From Tunturiibacter empetritectus (GTDB taxonomy: Bacteria > Acidobacteriota > Terriglobia > Terriglobales > Acidobacteriaceae), in assembly GCF_014201375.1 (NCBI RefSeq), contig NZ_JACHDZ010000003.1, positions 1-64,000 of the forward strand: 64,000 bases of DNA. The letters are read 5' to 3'. The notes below the pieces were generated by a model that had not been told where the DNA came from, did not search any database, and saw only the letters and a list, made by a program, of their open reading frames with translations. Shown one piece after another: positions 45,397-53,234 of the stretch (positions within the stretch are counted from its first letter, which is position 1; every line of letters begins with the position of its first letter). The position numbers and the translations under genes are program-made.

Positions 45397-45903
45397 TTAC
45401 CGGGCCCTGATGGCAAACAGTGGCTGCCCATACTCCACCGGCTGCCCGCTCGCTGCGATTCGCTTCACCACTTCGCCGGCCACATCGGCCTCAATCTCAT
45501 TCATCAGCTTCATGGCCTCGACGATGCAGAGCACCTGTCCAACTTCCACCTGATCGCCCACCTTCACAAACGCAGGCGCGCCAGGCGACGGCGACTCATA
45601 GAACGTCCCTACAATCGGCGACTTCACCTCATGCAGCTTTTCCTCAACCTCAGCCGCCGGAGCAGCCGCCGCAGCAGCCACAGGAGCAGCAGCCGGAACC
45701 GATGCAGCAGCAGGCGCCGACGCCATCAACCGGCTCAACTGCGCCATATCAAATCCACCAGCAGGAGCAGCGGCAGCAGGCTCACCCGCGAACTTGATCC
45801 GCACCTTCAGGTCGTCCTGCTCCATATCGAACTCGGCGATGTCGTTCGCTTTCAGAAACTCGACCAGTTCGCGCAGCTCGTTCAACTTATTTCCGTCCAT
45901 CAT
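45397..45903 (-). CDS. accB: Biotin carboxyl carrier protein of acetyl-CoA carboxylase
   Basis: The 168-residue BCCP has an N-terminal segment ([20 protein letters not shown]), an Ala/Pro-rich flexible linker (about 60-92) and a C-terminal biotinyl domain. The modified Lys is in [12 protein letters not shown]. The start has tandem ATGs at 45903 and 45900 with GGGAAGAG upstream. It lies 36 bp after an M24 peptidase gene and 64 bp before accC; the peptidase-accB-accC order is common in many bacteria. Confidence 0.96.
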   Translation of the reverse strand: MMDGNKLNELRELVEFLKANDIAEFDMEQDDLKVRIKFAGEPAAAAPAGGFDMAQLSRLMASAPAAASVPAAAPVAAAAAAPAAEVEEKLHEVKSPIVGTFYESPSPGAPAFVKVGDQVEVGQVLCIVEAMKLMNEIEADVAGEVVKRIAASGQPVEYGQPLFAIRAR

Positions 45904-45939
45904 GTCTCTTCCCGTGCCTCTTCCGGCACCATGTCGTTT

Positions 45940-47025
45940 TTAGAGCTCTATCCAGGCCTTCACGCTGGGCGTCAAAACTTCGCCGCCATTAGCCGTCACT
46001 AAAACCATATCTTCGATGCGTAATCCAAACCGTCCCGGCATATACACACCAGGTTCGATTGTAATCACCATTCCCTGCTCTAACACCTGCGTCTGCCTCG
46101 CCGCAAGCCTTGGTCCTTCATGAATCTCCAGCCCAACACCATGCCCGGTAGAGTGGCTGAAGTACTTATCCAGCTTCACCCTCCGCAAAACGCTCCTTGC
46201 CGCTTCGTCCACCTCTCCGGCAGTCACTCCCGGCGCCACAGCGGCGACGGCGGCCTCCTGCGCTTCCAGCACAGAATCATACACGTCCCGCTCATCGCGC
46301 AACGCCTTGCCAATGTGCACAGTACGAGTCATATCGCTGCAATATCCGTCGAGAATAACACCGAAGTCCAGCGTCACGAACCCCTGCTTCGGCAACCTCG
46401 CCCCCGTCGCTCGCCCATGCGGCAGCGCCGATCGCTCCCCGCTCGCAACGATCGTGTCGAACGACATCCCCTCCGCCCCTGCAAGCCTCGCCGCGTACTC
46501 CAGCGTCGCCGCCACCTCCACCTCGGTCAGCCCCGCCTCCAGATACGTCAGCATGCCCTCAAACAGATCGCACCCCACCAACGCGGCGGTGCGTATCAGC
46601 TTCACCTCGTCGGCGTCTTTCACCTCACGCATCCGTGCCACCACCGGCCCCGCCGCCACAAACATCCCCCGCCGCACCTTCGCCGACAGCGCCTTCCGCA
46701 TCGTCTCCAAAGCCGCCACCGTAGTATGGGCCGCATCAAATCCACAGCGCCTCACCTCAGTAGCCTCCAGCCACTCACAAGCCGCCACCACCGCAGGCTT
46801 CTTTGCAATCACAACCTTAGTCCCGGGTGCCTCTGCCCGCGCCTGCACCGTATACCGCCCATCGGTAAACAGCACTGAGCGTCCGCCCACCAACGCCAGC
46901 ACCGCATTCGAACCCGTAAACCCGCACAGATAACGAACATCCGGCAGATGAGCGATCAGCATCCCATCGACACCAGCCGCCTTCGCCGCCGCAGCGGCTC
47001 TTTTCTTCCTCAAACTAAAATTCAT
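45940..47025 (-). CDS. M24-family metallopeptidase (Xaa-Pro aminopeptidase)
   Basis: The protein of about 361 residues has a creatinase-type N-terminal domain and a pita-bread domain. The dimetal ligands are visible: two Asp in LDFGVILDGYCSDMTRTV, His in STGHGVGLEIHEGP, Glu in VITIEPGVYMPGRFG, and the last Glu in RIEDMVL. It should remove N-terminal residues preceding proline. The longest frame starts with GTG at 47085; the ATG at 47025 gives a family-like N-terminus (MNFSLRKKR). It probably leads the accB-accC-thiE operon. Confidence 0.92.
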   Translation of the reverse strand: MNFSLRKKRAAAAAKAAGVDGMLIAHLPDVRYLCGFTGSNAVLALVGGRSVLFTDGRYTVQARAEAPGTKVVIAKKPAVVAACEWLEATEVRRCGFDAAHTTVAALETMRKALSAKVRRGMFVAAGPVVARMREVKDADEVKLIRTAALVGCDLFEGMLTYLEAGLTEVEVAATLEYAARLAGAEGMSFDTIVASGERSALPHGRATGARLPKQGFVTLDFGVILDGYCSDMTRTVHIGKALRDERDVYDSVLEAQEAAVAAVAPGVTAGEVDEAARSVLRRVKLDKYFSHSTGHGVGLEIHEGPRLAARQTQVLEQGMVITIEPGVYMPGRFGLRIEDMVLVTANGGEVLTPSVKAWIEL

Positions 47026-47101
47026 CAGCTCTGATTCTACCCAACCCCAGCGTCCCGCACCCGCCTTTGGCCAACACCGCTCCACCCGGTATCATAGGAG
47101 T

Positions 47102-47977
47102 ATGCCCGGCTCTCAATCCGCTCAGCCGTCGCGCTTTACCCGACGCGACTTCCTTATAGGCTCAGGGACCGCCGCCGCAGCTCTGGCTCTCTACTCCGGA
47201 GAGATCGCTCGCCACGAAGTCGACGTCGTCCAACGCCCCATCGCCATCGCGAATCTCCCCGCCGCCTTCCACGGCTACCGCATCGTTCAACTCAGCGACA
47301 TCCACCTCGACGAGTACACCGAACCCTTCTTCTTCGAGCGCATCATCCGCAAGGTCAACACGCTGGCCGCAGATCTCGTCCTCCTCACCGGCGACTTCAT
47401 CACCCACGGCTCCATCACGTTCATTGCCGGCAAACACGCCGCCCATCGTTGCGCGGAGATCATCGCCACCCTTACCGCCCCTCTGCGCTACGCCATCCTC
47501 GGCAATCACGACGTAGCAGTCAACGCCCCCATGGTCATACAGGCTCTCTCCAGCCGCGGCACGCCCGTTCTGGTCAACCAGCACCTTCCCATCGAACGTA
47601 GCGGCTCCCGCCTCTGGCTCTGCGGCGTCGACGACCCCGGCACCAGTGCCCCAGACCTCGACCTCGCCATCCCCACAAAGCCCGACGGTCCAGTCATTCT
47701 CATGGCCCACGAGCCCGACTACGCCGATTCCGTCGTCGCCCACCCCCGCGGGCCGCTCGTCGATCTCATGCTCTCCGGCCACGCCCACGGCGGCCAGGTC
47801 CGTCTGCCCTTCCTCGGGCCACTCATCCTGCCTCCACTAGGCGAAAAATATCCAGAGGGACATTACCAGTTCAATCGCATGCAGCTTTACGTGAATCGCG
47901 GCATCGGCACTGTCGGCCTTCCCTTCCGCCTCAACTGCCCCCCGGAAATCACCGTCATCACCCTTCAGCCAGCCTAA
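47102..47977 (+). CDS. Tat-exported metallophosphoesterase (YkuE/LpxG-like)
   Basis: The 291-residue protein has a Tat signal (FTRRDFLIGSGTAAAALAL) and a calcineurin-type dimetal fold. Motifs in order are IVQLSDIHLD, LVLLTGDFI, ILGNHDVAVN, ILMAHEPDYAD and LSGHAHGGQVRLP. Relatives act on phospholipid head groups or UDP-diacylglucosamine at or outside the inner membrane. It is divergent from the M24 peptidase gene across 76 bp. The specific phosphoester is unknown. Confidence 0.9.
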   Translation: MPGSQSAQPSRFTRRDFLIGSGTAAAALALYSGEIARHEVDVVQRPIAIANLPAAFHGYRIVQLSDIHLDEYTEPFFFERIIRKVNTLAADLVLLTGDFITHGSITFIAGKHAAHRCAEIIATLTAPLRYAILGNHDVAVNAPMVIQALSSRGTPVLVNQHLPIERSGSRLWLCGVDDPGTSAPDLDLAIPTKPDGPVILMAHEPDYADSVVAHPRGPLVDLMLSGHAHGGQVRLPFLGPLILPPLGEKYPEGHYQFNRMQLYVNRGIGTVGLPFRLNCPPEITVITLQPA

Positions 47978-48030
47978 GCCGCGAGTGCCATAACGCTCGC
48001 ATCTCCAGCGCAACAAGGAAAAGCCTTCCG

Positions 48031-48234
48031 TCAGCTCCCGAAGGCAGTAAAAAAGATCATCACTATTCCTAGTCCAAGCAGGGCCAGCGCACCCATCAGT
48101 CGTCCCAACACGCCATACCAGGGTTTGCCAGCAGCCGACCAGCAAAGTTGAATCGCAAACCAGAACGCTGCCACCGCGACAGCCCCAAACAAGACGATAT
48201 ACCCGTCGATGTGAACCGCCAGAAGTCTGATCAA
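48031..48234 (-). CDS. Small two-helix membrane protein
   Basis: The frame encodes 67 residues with two hydrophobic helices (IVLFGAVAVAAFWFAIQLCW and LMGALALLGLGIVMIFF). The only available start is TTG at 48234, 5 bp downstream of an excisionase-like gene's stop, so it may be translated by coupling to that gene. Size and composition fit a small inner-membrane protein, but no family is recognised and the start is weak. Confidence 0.5.
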   Translation of the reverse strand: MIRLLAVHIDGYIVLFGAVAVAAFWFAIQLCWSAAGKPWYGVLGRLMGALALLGLGIVMIFFTAFGS

Positions 48235-48239
48235 TCCGT

Positions 48240-48494
48240 CTACCGCGCCCTCGCAACCGGCTTCTTTTGTTTTGGCATCACAGCAATCGGCGAAGGCGGC
48301 TTCACGCCAGACTTCTCATCCATCCACGCATCCAGCAGCGTCTTCTTGAACCGCCACCGATTCCCCAGCTTGAACGCCGGAATAAACCCCTCCGACGCAT
48401 ACCGGTACAGCGTATCCCCGCTGATCCCCAGATACTCCGACGCCTGCCGGATGTCCATCACCTCACGCACCGTTGCCTGTACCGACACAGCCAT
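48240..48494 (-). CDS. Excisionase-like helix-turn-helix protein
   Basis: The protein of 84 residues carries a MerR-type HTH_17 domain at about 10-62 (MDIRQASEYLGISGDTLYR, then GNRWRFKKTLLDAWM). Its C-terminal tail is basic. The domain is common in small regulators and in molybdate- or phage-type switches. The ATG at 48494 follows CGGAG with an 8-nt spacer; a GTG just before it is less likely. No integrase or phage gene is nearby, so a chromosomal regulatory role is more likely than excision. It may share a transcript with the small membrane protein downstream. Confidence 0.8.
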   Translation of the reverse strand: MAVSVQATVREVMDIRQASEYLGISGDTLYRYASEGFIPAFKLGNRWRFKKTLLDAWMDEKSGVKPPSPIAVMPKQKKPVARAR

Positions 48495-48513
48495 CACAAG
48501 TCTCCGTTCGACC

Positions 48514-48561
48514 TAAAAGCAGTGCTCCAGCATGGGTGCCAGGCGCGGAAGCACCCAGCAC
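48514..48561 (-). terminator. Candidate rho-independent terminator after the phosphofructokinase gene
   Basis: Read on the minus strand, a hairpin with outer arms GTGCT/AGCAC and inner arms GGGTGC/GCACCC ends near TTTT at 48518-48515. It lies 49 bp downstream of the phosphofructokinase stop. The outer and inner stems are separated by an asymmetric loop and the U-tract is short, so this is tentative. Confidence 0.35.
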
Positions 48562-48609
48562 CCTCTTTGTACCCCCTTTTGTCTACCGGCACAACAAAAA
48601 TCTCCTTTG

Positions 48610-49650
48610 TTAACTGGAAGCTAACGGCTGTAACCCCTTCATCACCGCCAGTAAGTCCTCCCCTACCGTCCTCGTCTTCGCAATCGCATCCGCCAGCGGA
48701 ATATCCGTGATCGCAGTCCCCTTCAGCACCACCAGACGGCCGAACTTGCCAGCATGTACCAGATCGATCGCCGCCACGCCATACCGCGTAGCCAGCATCC
48801 GGTCATAGGCCGAAGGAGTCCCTCCCCGCTGCGTATGCCCCAGGTTTACGCTGCGCGTCTCATACCCTGTCCGCTTCTCAATCTCCTCCGCCAGAGCCTG
48901 CCCAATCCCGCTGAGCCGCGCATGGCCAAACGAATCGACAGAGGTCCCATGAGTCGCCTGCCCCGTCTCCGGAAACTGCGCTCCCTCGGCCGCTACCACA
49001 ATCGAAAACTTCTTCCCATGCTCGCGCCGATACTTCACCAACCGGCAGACCTCTTCAATGTCGATTGGCACCTCCGGCACAAGAATCACATCCGCGCCGC
49101 CGGCAATGCCCGCCGTAATCGCGATCCATCCCGCATCGCGCCCCATCACCTCGCACACCATCACGCGGTTATGAGCCTCCGCGGTCGAATGCAACCGGTC
49201 CACCGCCTCAGTAGCGATCCCCACAGCCGTATCGAACCCAAAGCAGGCATCCGTCCCATTCAAATCATTATCGATCGTCTTCGGCACGCCAACGCACTTC
49301 ACGCCCTTCTCGCTCAGAGCCAGACTAATCGACTGCGTGTCGTCACCACCCAGCGCAATCAGGGCATCCAGCTTATGCTTCCCCAGCACCTCAACGCACT
49401 TCTCAAACCCACCCGGAATCTTCTTCACATTCGTCCGTGAAGACCGCAGAATTGTCCCACCCCGATGCAGAATCCCCGAGGTCGTCTCGAGCGTAAGCGG
49501 CATCGTCACATCATCCAGCACGCCGCGCCAGCCCTCCATGAACCCAACAAACTCATCCCCATGGTGCAGGATCCCCTTACGCACCGCAGCCCGAATCACC
49601 GCATTCAGCCCAGGACAATCTCCGCCGCCGGTCAACATTCCAATCCTCAT
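48610..49650 (-). CDS. 6-phosphofructokinase with PPi-type active-site residues
   Basis: The 346-residue protein phosphorylates fructose 6-phosphate in glycolysis. Motifs: MLTGGGDCPGLNAVIR, ALIALGGDDTQS, PKTIDNDLNGTD and CEVMGRDAGWIA. ATP-dependent enzymes have Gly at the equivalents of E. coli Gly104 and Gly124. Here these are Asp (GGDD) and Lys (PKTID), the pair known for pyrophosphate-dependent enzymes. I therefore expect PPi, or mixed, donor use and a possibly reversible reaction. The ATG follows AAGGAG with about 6 nt. It is monocistronic by position. Confidence 0.93.
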   Translation of the reverse strand: MRIGMLTGGGDCPGLNAVIRAAVRKGILHHGDEFVGFMEGWRGVLDDVTMPLTLETTSGILHRGGTILRSSRTNVKKIPGGFEKCVEVLGKHKLDALIALGGDDTQSISLALSEKGVKCVGVPKTIDNDLNGTDACFGFDTAVGIATEAVDRLHSTAEAHNRVMVCEVMGRDAGWIAITAGIAGGADVILVPEVPIDIEEVCRLVKYRREHGKKFSIVVAAEGAQFPETGQATHGTSVDSFGHARLSGIGQALAEEIEKRTGYETRSVNLGHTQRGGTPSAYDRMLATRYGVAAIDLVHAGKFGRLVVLKGTAITDIPLADAIAKTRTVGEDLLAVMKGLQPLASS

Positions 49651-49980
49651 TAATCTCTCCTTTTGACATCAGCGAAATCATACTCTGCTCTCTCCAAATC
49701 CTCATCCTTCGAATACGTTTGCTCAACTGATTCACAACGATCTTCTCCTCAATCGATGGGTCTCTCACTTGAACTGTAACCTCTGGCCAACGCACGACTC
49801 TCATTAGCGGATGGGAGATTCGGCATCTTCCCTCAGTCGACTCTGATTGCACCCAGCGAATCCGTCGTCACCATCGCTGACACCTACATTGAAGCGGCTT
49901 CAACCCCTTCGCGTCACCACTCGCGACAGCGCCTTTGCTATGCCAAAAACAAGAGCGTTGATGAAACACCTGGAGAAGAA
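49651..49980. other. Divergent intergenic region before phosphofructokinase and small OM protein
   Basis: The 330 bp should contain promoters for the minus-strand phosphofructokinase and the plus-strand barrel protein. I see no gene, repeat or clear operator in it. Confidence 0.4.
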
Positions 49981-50649
49981 ATGAATAGAAACACCGTTCG
50001 ATCCCTCGTATCCGTCTTTGCATCTCTGCTATCGATCACGTGGGCAGCCCACTCTGCCCGATCTCAGAGTGTCCCTTCGAAGAACGAACTTGGCCTCGTC
50101 ATCGGAGCAGCCGAGACCCCCAGCATCGGCCTGCAACGCGGCGGCAACATCAACCTGAACTCCAGCCTCACTCTGGGCGCCGAATACGACAGGCATCTGC
50201 TTGGCAGTCGGACAACCGTCTCCGCAGGCGTTGATTTCTTCGCATCGCCATTCGACGTGAAGGTGAGTGTACCGGGTTCGGATATTAGCCCTCAGTACGC
50301 CTATCTCTTCCTCACACCGCACGTGCGAGTTAAACTCAACGCAACCGGGGTCCTCCAGCCGTGGCTCCTCTTCGGTGGAGGCTACGCCGACTTCGCCCCC
50401 GCCGCACCTCACTCTGGCAACGTCAACGTCTCTGGCACCGGGAACTCCGGCACCCTCGAATTCGGCGGCGGCATAGACACAAAACCCTTTACCCAACTCA
50501 AGGGCCTCCCCCTCATCGGTAGACTTCCCATCGGCGCCAGAGCCGAGGTCCGCGACTTCTACTCCGGCCAGCCCAACTACGGCCTCTCCACCACAAGCTC
50601 GCGGCAAAATAATGTTCTCTTCACCGGTGGTCTGGTGCTTCACTTCTAG
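49981..50649 (+). CDS. Small outer-membrane beta-barrel protein
   Basis: The 222-residue protein has a signal peptide (about 1-29, ending AAHSARSQ). Alternating amphipathic strands follow (SSLTLGAEYDRHLLGSRTTV, YAYLFLTPHVRVKLNA, LQPWLLFGGGYADF), and the protein ends in LVLHF, an outer-membrane-type C-terminal Phe. The size suits an eight-stranded OmpA/OmpW-like barrel. The ATG follows GGAG with 5 nt. The function is unknown. YceI follows after 52 bp on the same strand, so the two may be co-transcribed. Confidence 0.75.
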   Translation: MNRNTVRSLVSVFASLLSITWAAHSARSQSVPSKNELGLVIGAAETPSIGLQRGGNINLNSSLTLGAEYDRHLLGSRTTVSAGVDFFASPFDVKVSVPGSDISPQYAYLFLTPHVRVKLNATGVLQPWLLFGGGYADFAPAAPHSGNVNVSGTGNSGTLEFGGGIDTKPFTQLKGLPLIGRLPIGARAEVRDFYSGQPNYGLSTTSSRQNNVLFTGGLVLHF

Positions 50650-50701
50650 CTCCTCCCTGCGTCGAACGATTCGTGCAAAGAGATCGCCAAGGAGAGTTCC
50701 G

Positions 50702-51256
50702 TTGAAAGTTTTCGTGCTGTCGGCCCTGCTTTTTTCCCTCCCAGTAACCGCCGCATTCGCAGCTCAGAAGGATATCGATCCCACCCAAAGCACGCTCACT
50801 ATCCATGTCGGTAAAACCGGCCTGTTCTCAGCCGCCGGACACGAGCACATCGTCACAGCTCCCATTCAAGAAGGAACCATAGACGATGGTTCAACACCGC
50901 ATGTCAGTTTCCGTGTCCAATCCGGGCGGCTCACAGTGCTCCCCGAAGATCATCAGGCTGAGGTTCAACACACCATGCAGGAACGAGTTCTCGAAAGCGC
51001 TCGCTTCCCCGAGATCCAGTTCAGCTCGGACCGCGTTCAATCCTCTGCAAATCGTCAATGGGAGGTCTCCGGGAAACTGACCCTCCACGGCGAAACCAAA
51101 CCAGTCCTGGTGCACGTTCAACTTCTCGAAGGCAAGTACGAAGGAACAGCCATCATCAAACAAACCGACTTCGGGATTCAACCCGTCAGCGCAGGCGGTG
51201 GCACCGTCAAGGTCAAAGACGAGTTGAAGATCGACTTCTCCATCAAAACAAAATGA
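50702..51256 (+). CDS. YceI-family periplasmic protein
   Basis: The protein of about 184 residues has a signal peptide (FVLSALLFSLPVTAAFA) and a YceI lipocalin-like fold. Features are the early STLTIHVGKTGLFSAAGHEH, central SARFPEIQFSSDRV, and VSGKLTLHGETKPVLVHV. Family members bind isoprenoid or other amphiphilic molecules. The TTG at 50702 is chosen because AAGGAG lies 7 nt upstream and it begins the signal peptide directly; the longer frame from 50612 overlaps the upstream gene. The ligand is unknown. Confidence 0.88.
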   Translation: MKVFVLSALLFSLPVTAAFAAQKDIDPTQSTLTIHVGKTGLFSAAGHEHIVTAPIQEGTIDDGSTPHVSFRVQSGRLTVLPEDHQAEVQHTMQERVLESARFPEIQFSSDRVQSSANRQWEVSGKLTLHGETKPVLVHVQLLEGKYEGTAIIKQTDFGIQPVSAGGGTVKVKDELKIDFSIKTK

Positions 51257-51321
51257 TCAAACTCTCACTCGACCCAAAGCTATAAAACCAGCTCCGAAGA
51301 ACCCAACTCGCACTCCTGTCT

Positions 51322-52353
51322 TTACCGCCACCAATCCGACCGCACCTCAACCCCACCCGCAACCTCGGTTGGCCGCCCAGGCTCGGGTGCCCACAACCGA
51401 ATTCCCCGCTCCTCCGCCAACTCCAGCATTCGCTCAATCGGCTGTCGCCACGCATGTAGCGCCAGATCGAAGAGCCCCCAGTGAATCGGCATCATCAAAC
51501 CCCTGCCGCCCAGCGCCTCAAACGCACGCGCCGCGCCATCCGGCCCAAGATGAATCGCGTCCCACAATGCGTCGAATGCTCCAATCTCCAGCATCGTAAG
51601 ATCGAACGGCCCATACGCAGCGCCAATCTCCGCAAACCCGTCCCACCATCCCGAGTCCGCGCCGAAATAGACCTTATGCTTCGGTCCTCGAAACACAAAC
51701 GCAGACCACAGCGTCTCGAAGCGATTGAACAAACTCCTCCCAGAGAAGTGCCGCGAAGGAACCGCGGTGATCTCCACCTCGCCTACCAAGACGCTCTGCG
51801 TCCAATCCAGCTCTGTGATTCTCCCCGCAGCTACCCCAAACCCCTGCAGCAGCTCTCCTACTCCCAGCGAAGTCACCCACTTCGCCTCACGCATCGAATC
51901 GAGCCGCGCCAATCCTCGAATCGTAGCCTCTCCCAAATGGTCGAAGTGATCGTGCGACACCAGCACCACATCCACAGGCGGCAACTCCTCCAACCGCATC
52001 GGAGCAGCAAAAAATCTCTTCGGGCCCGCCCATCGCGTCGGAGAGGCCCGCTCATCCCACATCGGGTCCATCAGCACTCGCAACCCATCAAACTCCATCA
52101 ACAACGATGAGTGCCCCATCCAGGTCACCCGAAGACCACTGACCGGCCGCGCAGCATACACCGAGACATCAGTATGGAAAGGCCCCAGCGCCTTCGCCGG
52201 CACCGTCTCCGCTTTCTTCAACAAAAACCGCGGCAGCACTTTGAACATCGTGCTCAACCCACCGATCACCGTAGGCACCGGATTCAAAAATCTCCGCCCC
52301 ACCTTACTCGCTCGTCGCAGCATCGTCGTATCGCCGGATACTAAAGTCCCCAA
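51322..52353 (-). CDS. MBL-fold metal-dependent hydrolase (UlaG/NAPE-PLD-like)
   Basis: The 343-residue protein has the metallo-beta-lactamase fold: VTWMGHSSLLMEFDG, the metal motif VLVSHDHFDHLG, the middle AVPSRHFSGR, VYFGADSGW, and a late MPIHWGLFDLA histidine. This pattern fits lactamase_B_2 enzymes, including N-acylphosphatidylethanolamine phospholipase D relatives. No signal peptide is visible. The start is TTG 52353 with AGGGGGG about 6 nt upstream; the ATG at 52323 lacks a ribosome site. It follows the HAD phosphatase on the same strand with a 20-bp gap. The substrate could be a phosphodiester or lactone. Confidence 0.88.
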   Translation of the reverse strand: MGTLVSGDTTMLRRASKVGRRFLNPVPTVIGGLSTMFKVLPRFLLKKAETVPAKALGPFHTDVSVYAARPVSGLRVTWMGHSSLLMEFDGLRVLMDPMWDERASPTRWAGPKRFFAAPMRLEELPPVDVVLVSHDHFDHLGEATIRGLARLDSMREAKWVTSLGVGELLQGFGVAAGRITELDWTQSVLVGEVEITAVPSRHFSGRSLFNRFETLWSAFVFRGPKHKVYFGADSGWWDGFAEIGAAYGPFDLTMLEIGAFDALWDAIHLGPDGAARAFEALGGRGLMMPIHWGLFDLALHAWRQPIERMLELAEERGIRLWAPEPGRPTEVAGGVEVRSDWWR

Positions 52354-52373
52354 ATCAAGCCCCCCTGCAACCC

Positions 52374-53234
52374 CTAAGGTAAATAGTAAAAGGGATTCGG
52401 CAGTTTTACGCTGATTTCCGCCCTGGGCTCCCCATTCAGGTCACTCCACTGATCCCCCACGCTCATCACAATCCGATACCCCGCATCCACAATCTTCTTC
52501 CGCTCCTCACTCTTGTAAGCAACCGTAGCCATCGTCTTCTCATCCCCCTCCCGCAGCGCAAGCCCCTTCCATCCCCGATACCCCGCGGCCTCTAGATTCC
52601 TCGCCGTCGCAGCCCTCTGTTCCCCCGGCCGCCCCGTAATAAAGAAGACCTCAAGCCCCGCAGCACGAGCTTCATTGAACAGCCGAAGCGTCCCCGGTAT
52701 CGCCATATCCGCCTCTGCGGAGACCGCCCACTCATTGAACGGCACCGAGATAAATCCATAGTCCTCCCGCTTCATCTCGCAGTAGTTCGTCAGCGAAGTC
52801 TCATCGATATCCAGCACCAGCGCCAGCTTCTCGCCAGCCTTCTCCGTGGCGATCAGCCTCTTCAACTCAGCCTCCGCCCTCTTCGCTTGAGCATCCAGAT
52901 CCGCCCAGTAACACCCACCCGTCCCCACGCAATCGGCATAGTCTGACAGCCGATACCGCGCCACACCGAAGTTCTCCATCGGCTCCGCCGCCACCAACAT
53001 CGTCGGATCCGCCGCCGCCGTCTCCGCCGTAGCCACCGCGGCTTCCACAGTAGGCCTCGGGCCCACTTGTGGACGCAAGCTTGCCACCTGCTTCCCCGCC
53101 GGCACCGCACAAACCGGCGGCCCAATCTGCGCCAGGCAAACTCCACCAGCCAGCGCCACCACACCTACCATGCGCAACACGCCAGTTCCTACAGCACTCA
53201 ACTCATCCCTTCGATGCAGTCGCCTCATCCGCAT
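52374..53234 (-). CDS. Exported HAD-family acid phosphatase (subfamily IIIB)
   Basis: The protein of about 286 residues has a signal-like hydrophobic stretch (GVLRMVGVVALAGGVCLAQ) and the HAD motif I LALVLDIDETSLTN, where the first Asp is the nucleophile. Motif II is FFITGRPGEQ, and motif IV is MSVGDQWSDLNG. The layout matches class B/IIIB acid phosphatases such as lipoprotein e(P4). The ATG at 53234 follows GGAG with a 6-nt spacer and lies inside the 3' end of the upstream ligase gene, a 32-bp overlap. Confidence 0.9.
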   Translation of the reverse strand: MRMRRLHRRDELSAVGTGVLRMVGVVALAGGVCLAQIGPPVCAVPAGKQVASLRPQVGPRPTVEAAVATAETAAADPTMLVAAEPMENFGVARYRLSDYADCVGTGGCYWADLDAQAKRAEAELKRLIATEKAGEKLALVLDIDETSLTNYCEMKREDYGFISVPFNEWAVSAEADMAIPGTLRLFNEARAAGLEVFFITGRPGEQRAATARNLEAAGYRGWKGLALREGDEKTMATVAYKSEERKKIVDAGYRIVMSVGDQWSDLNGEPRAEISVKLPNPFYYLP

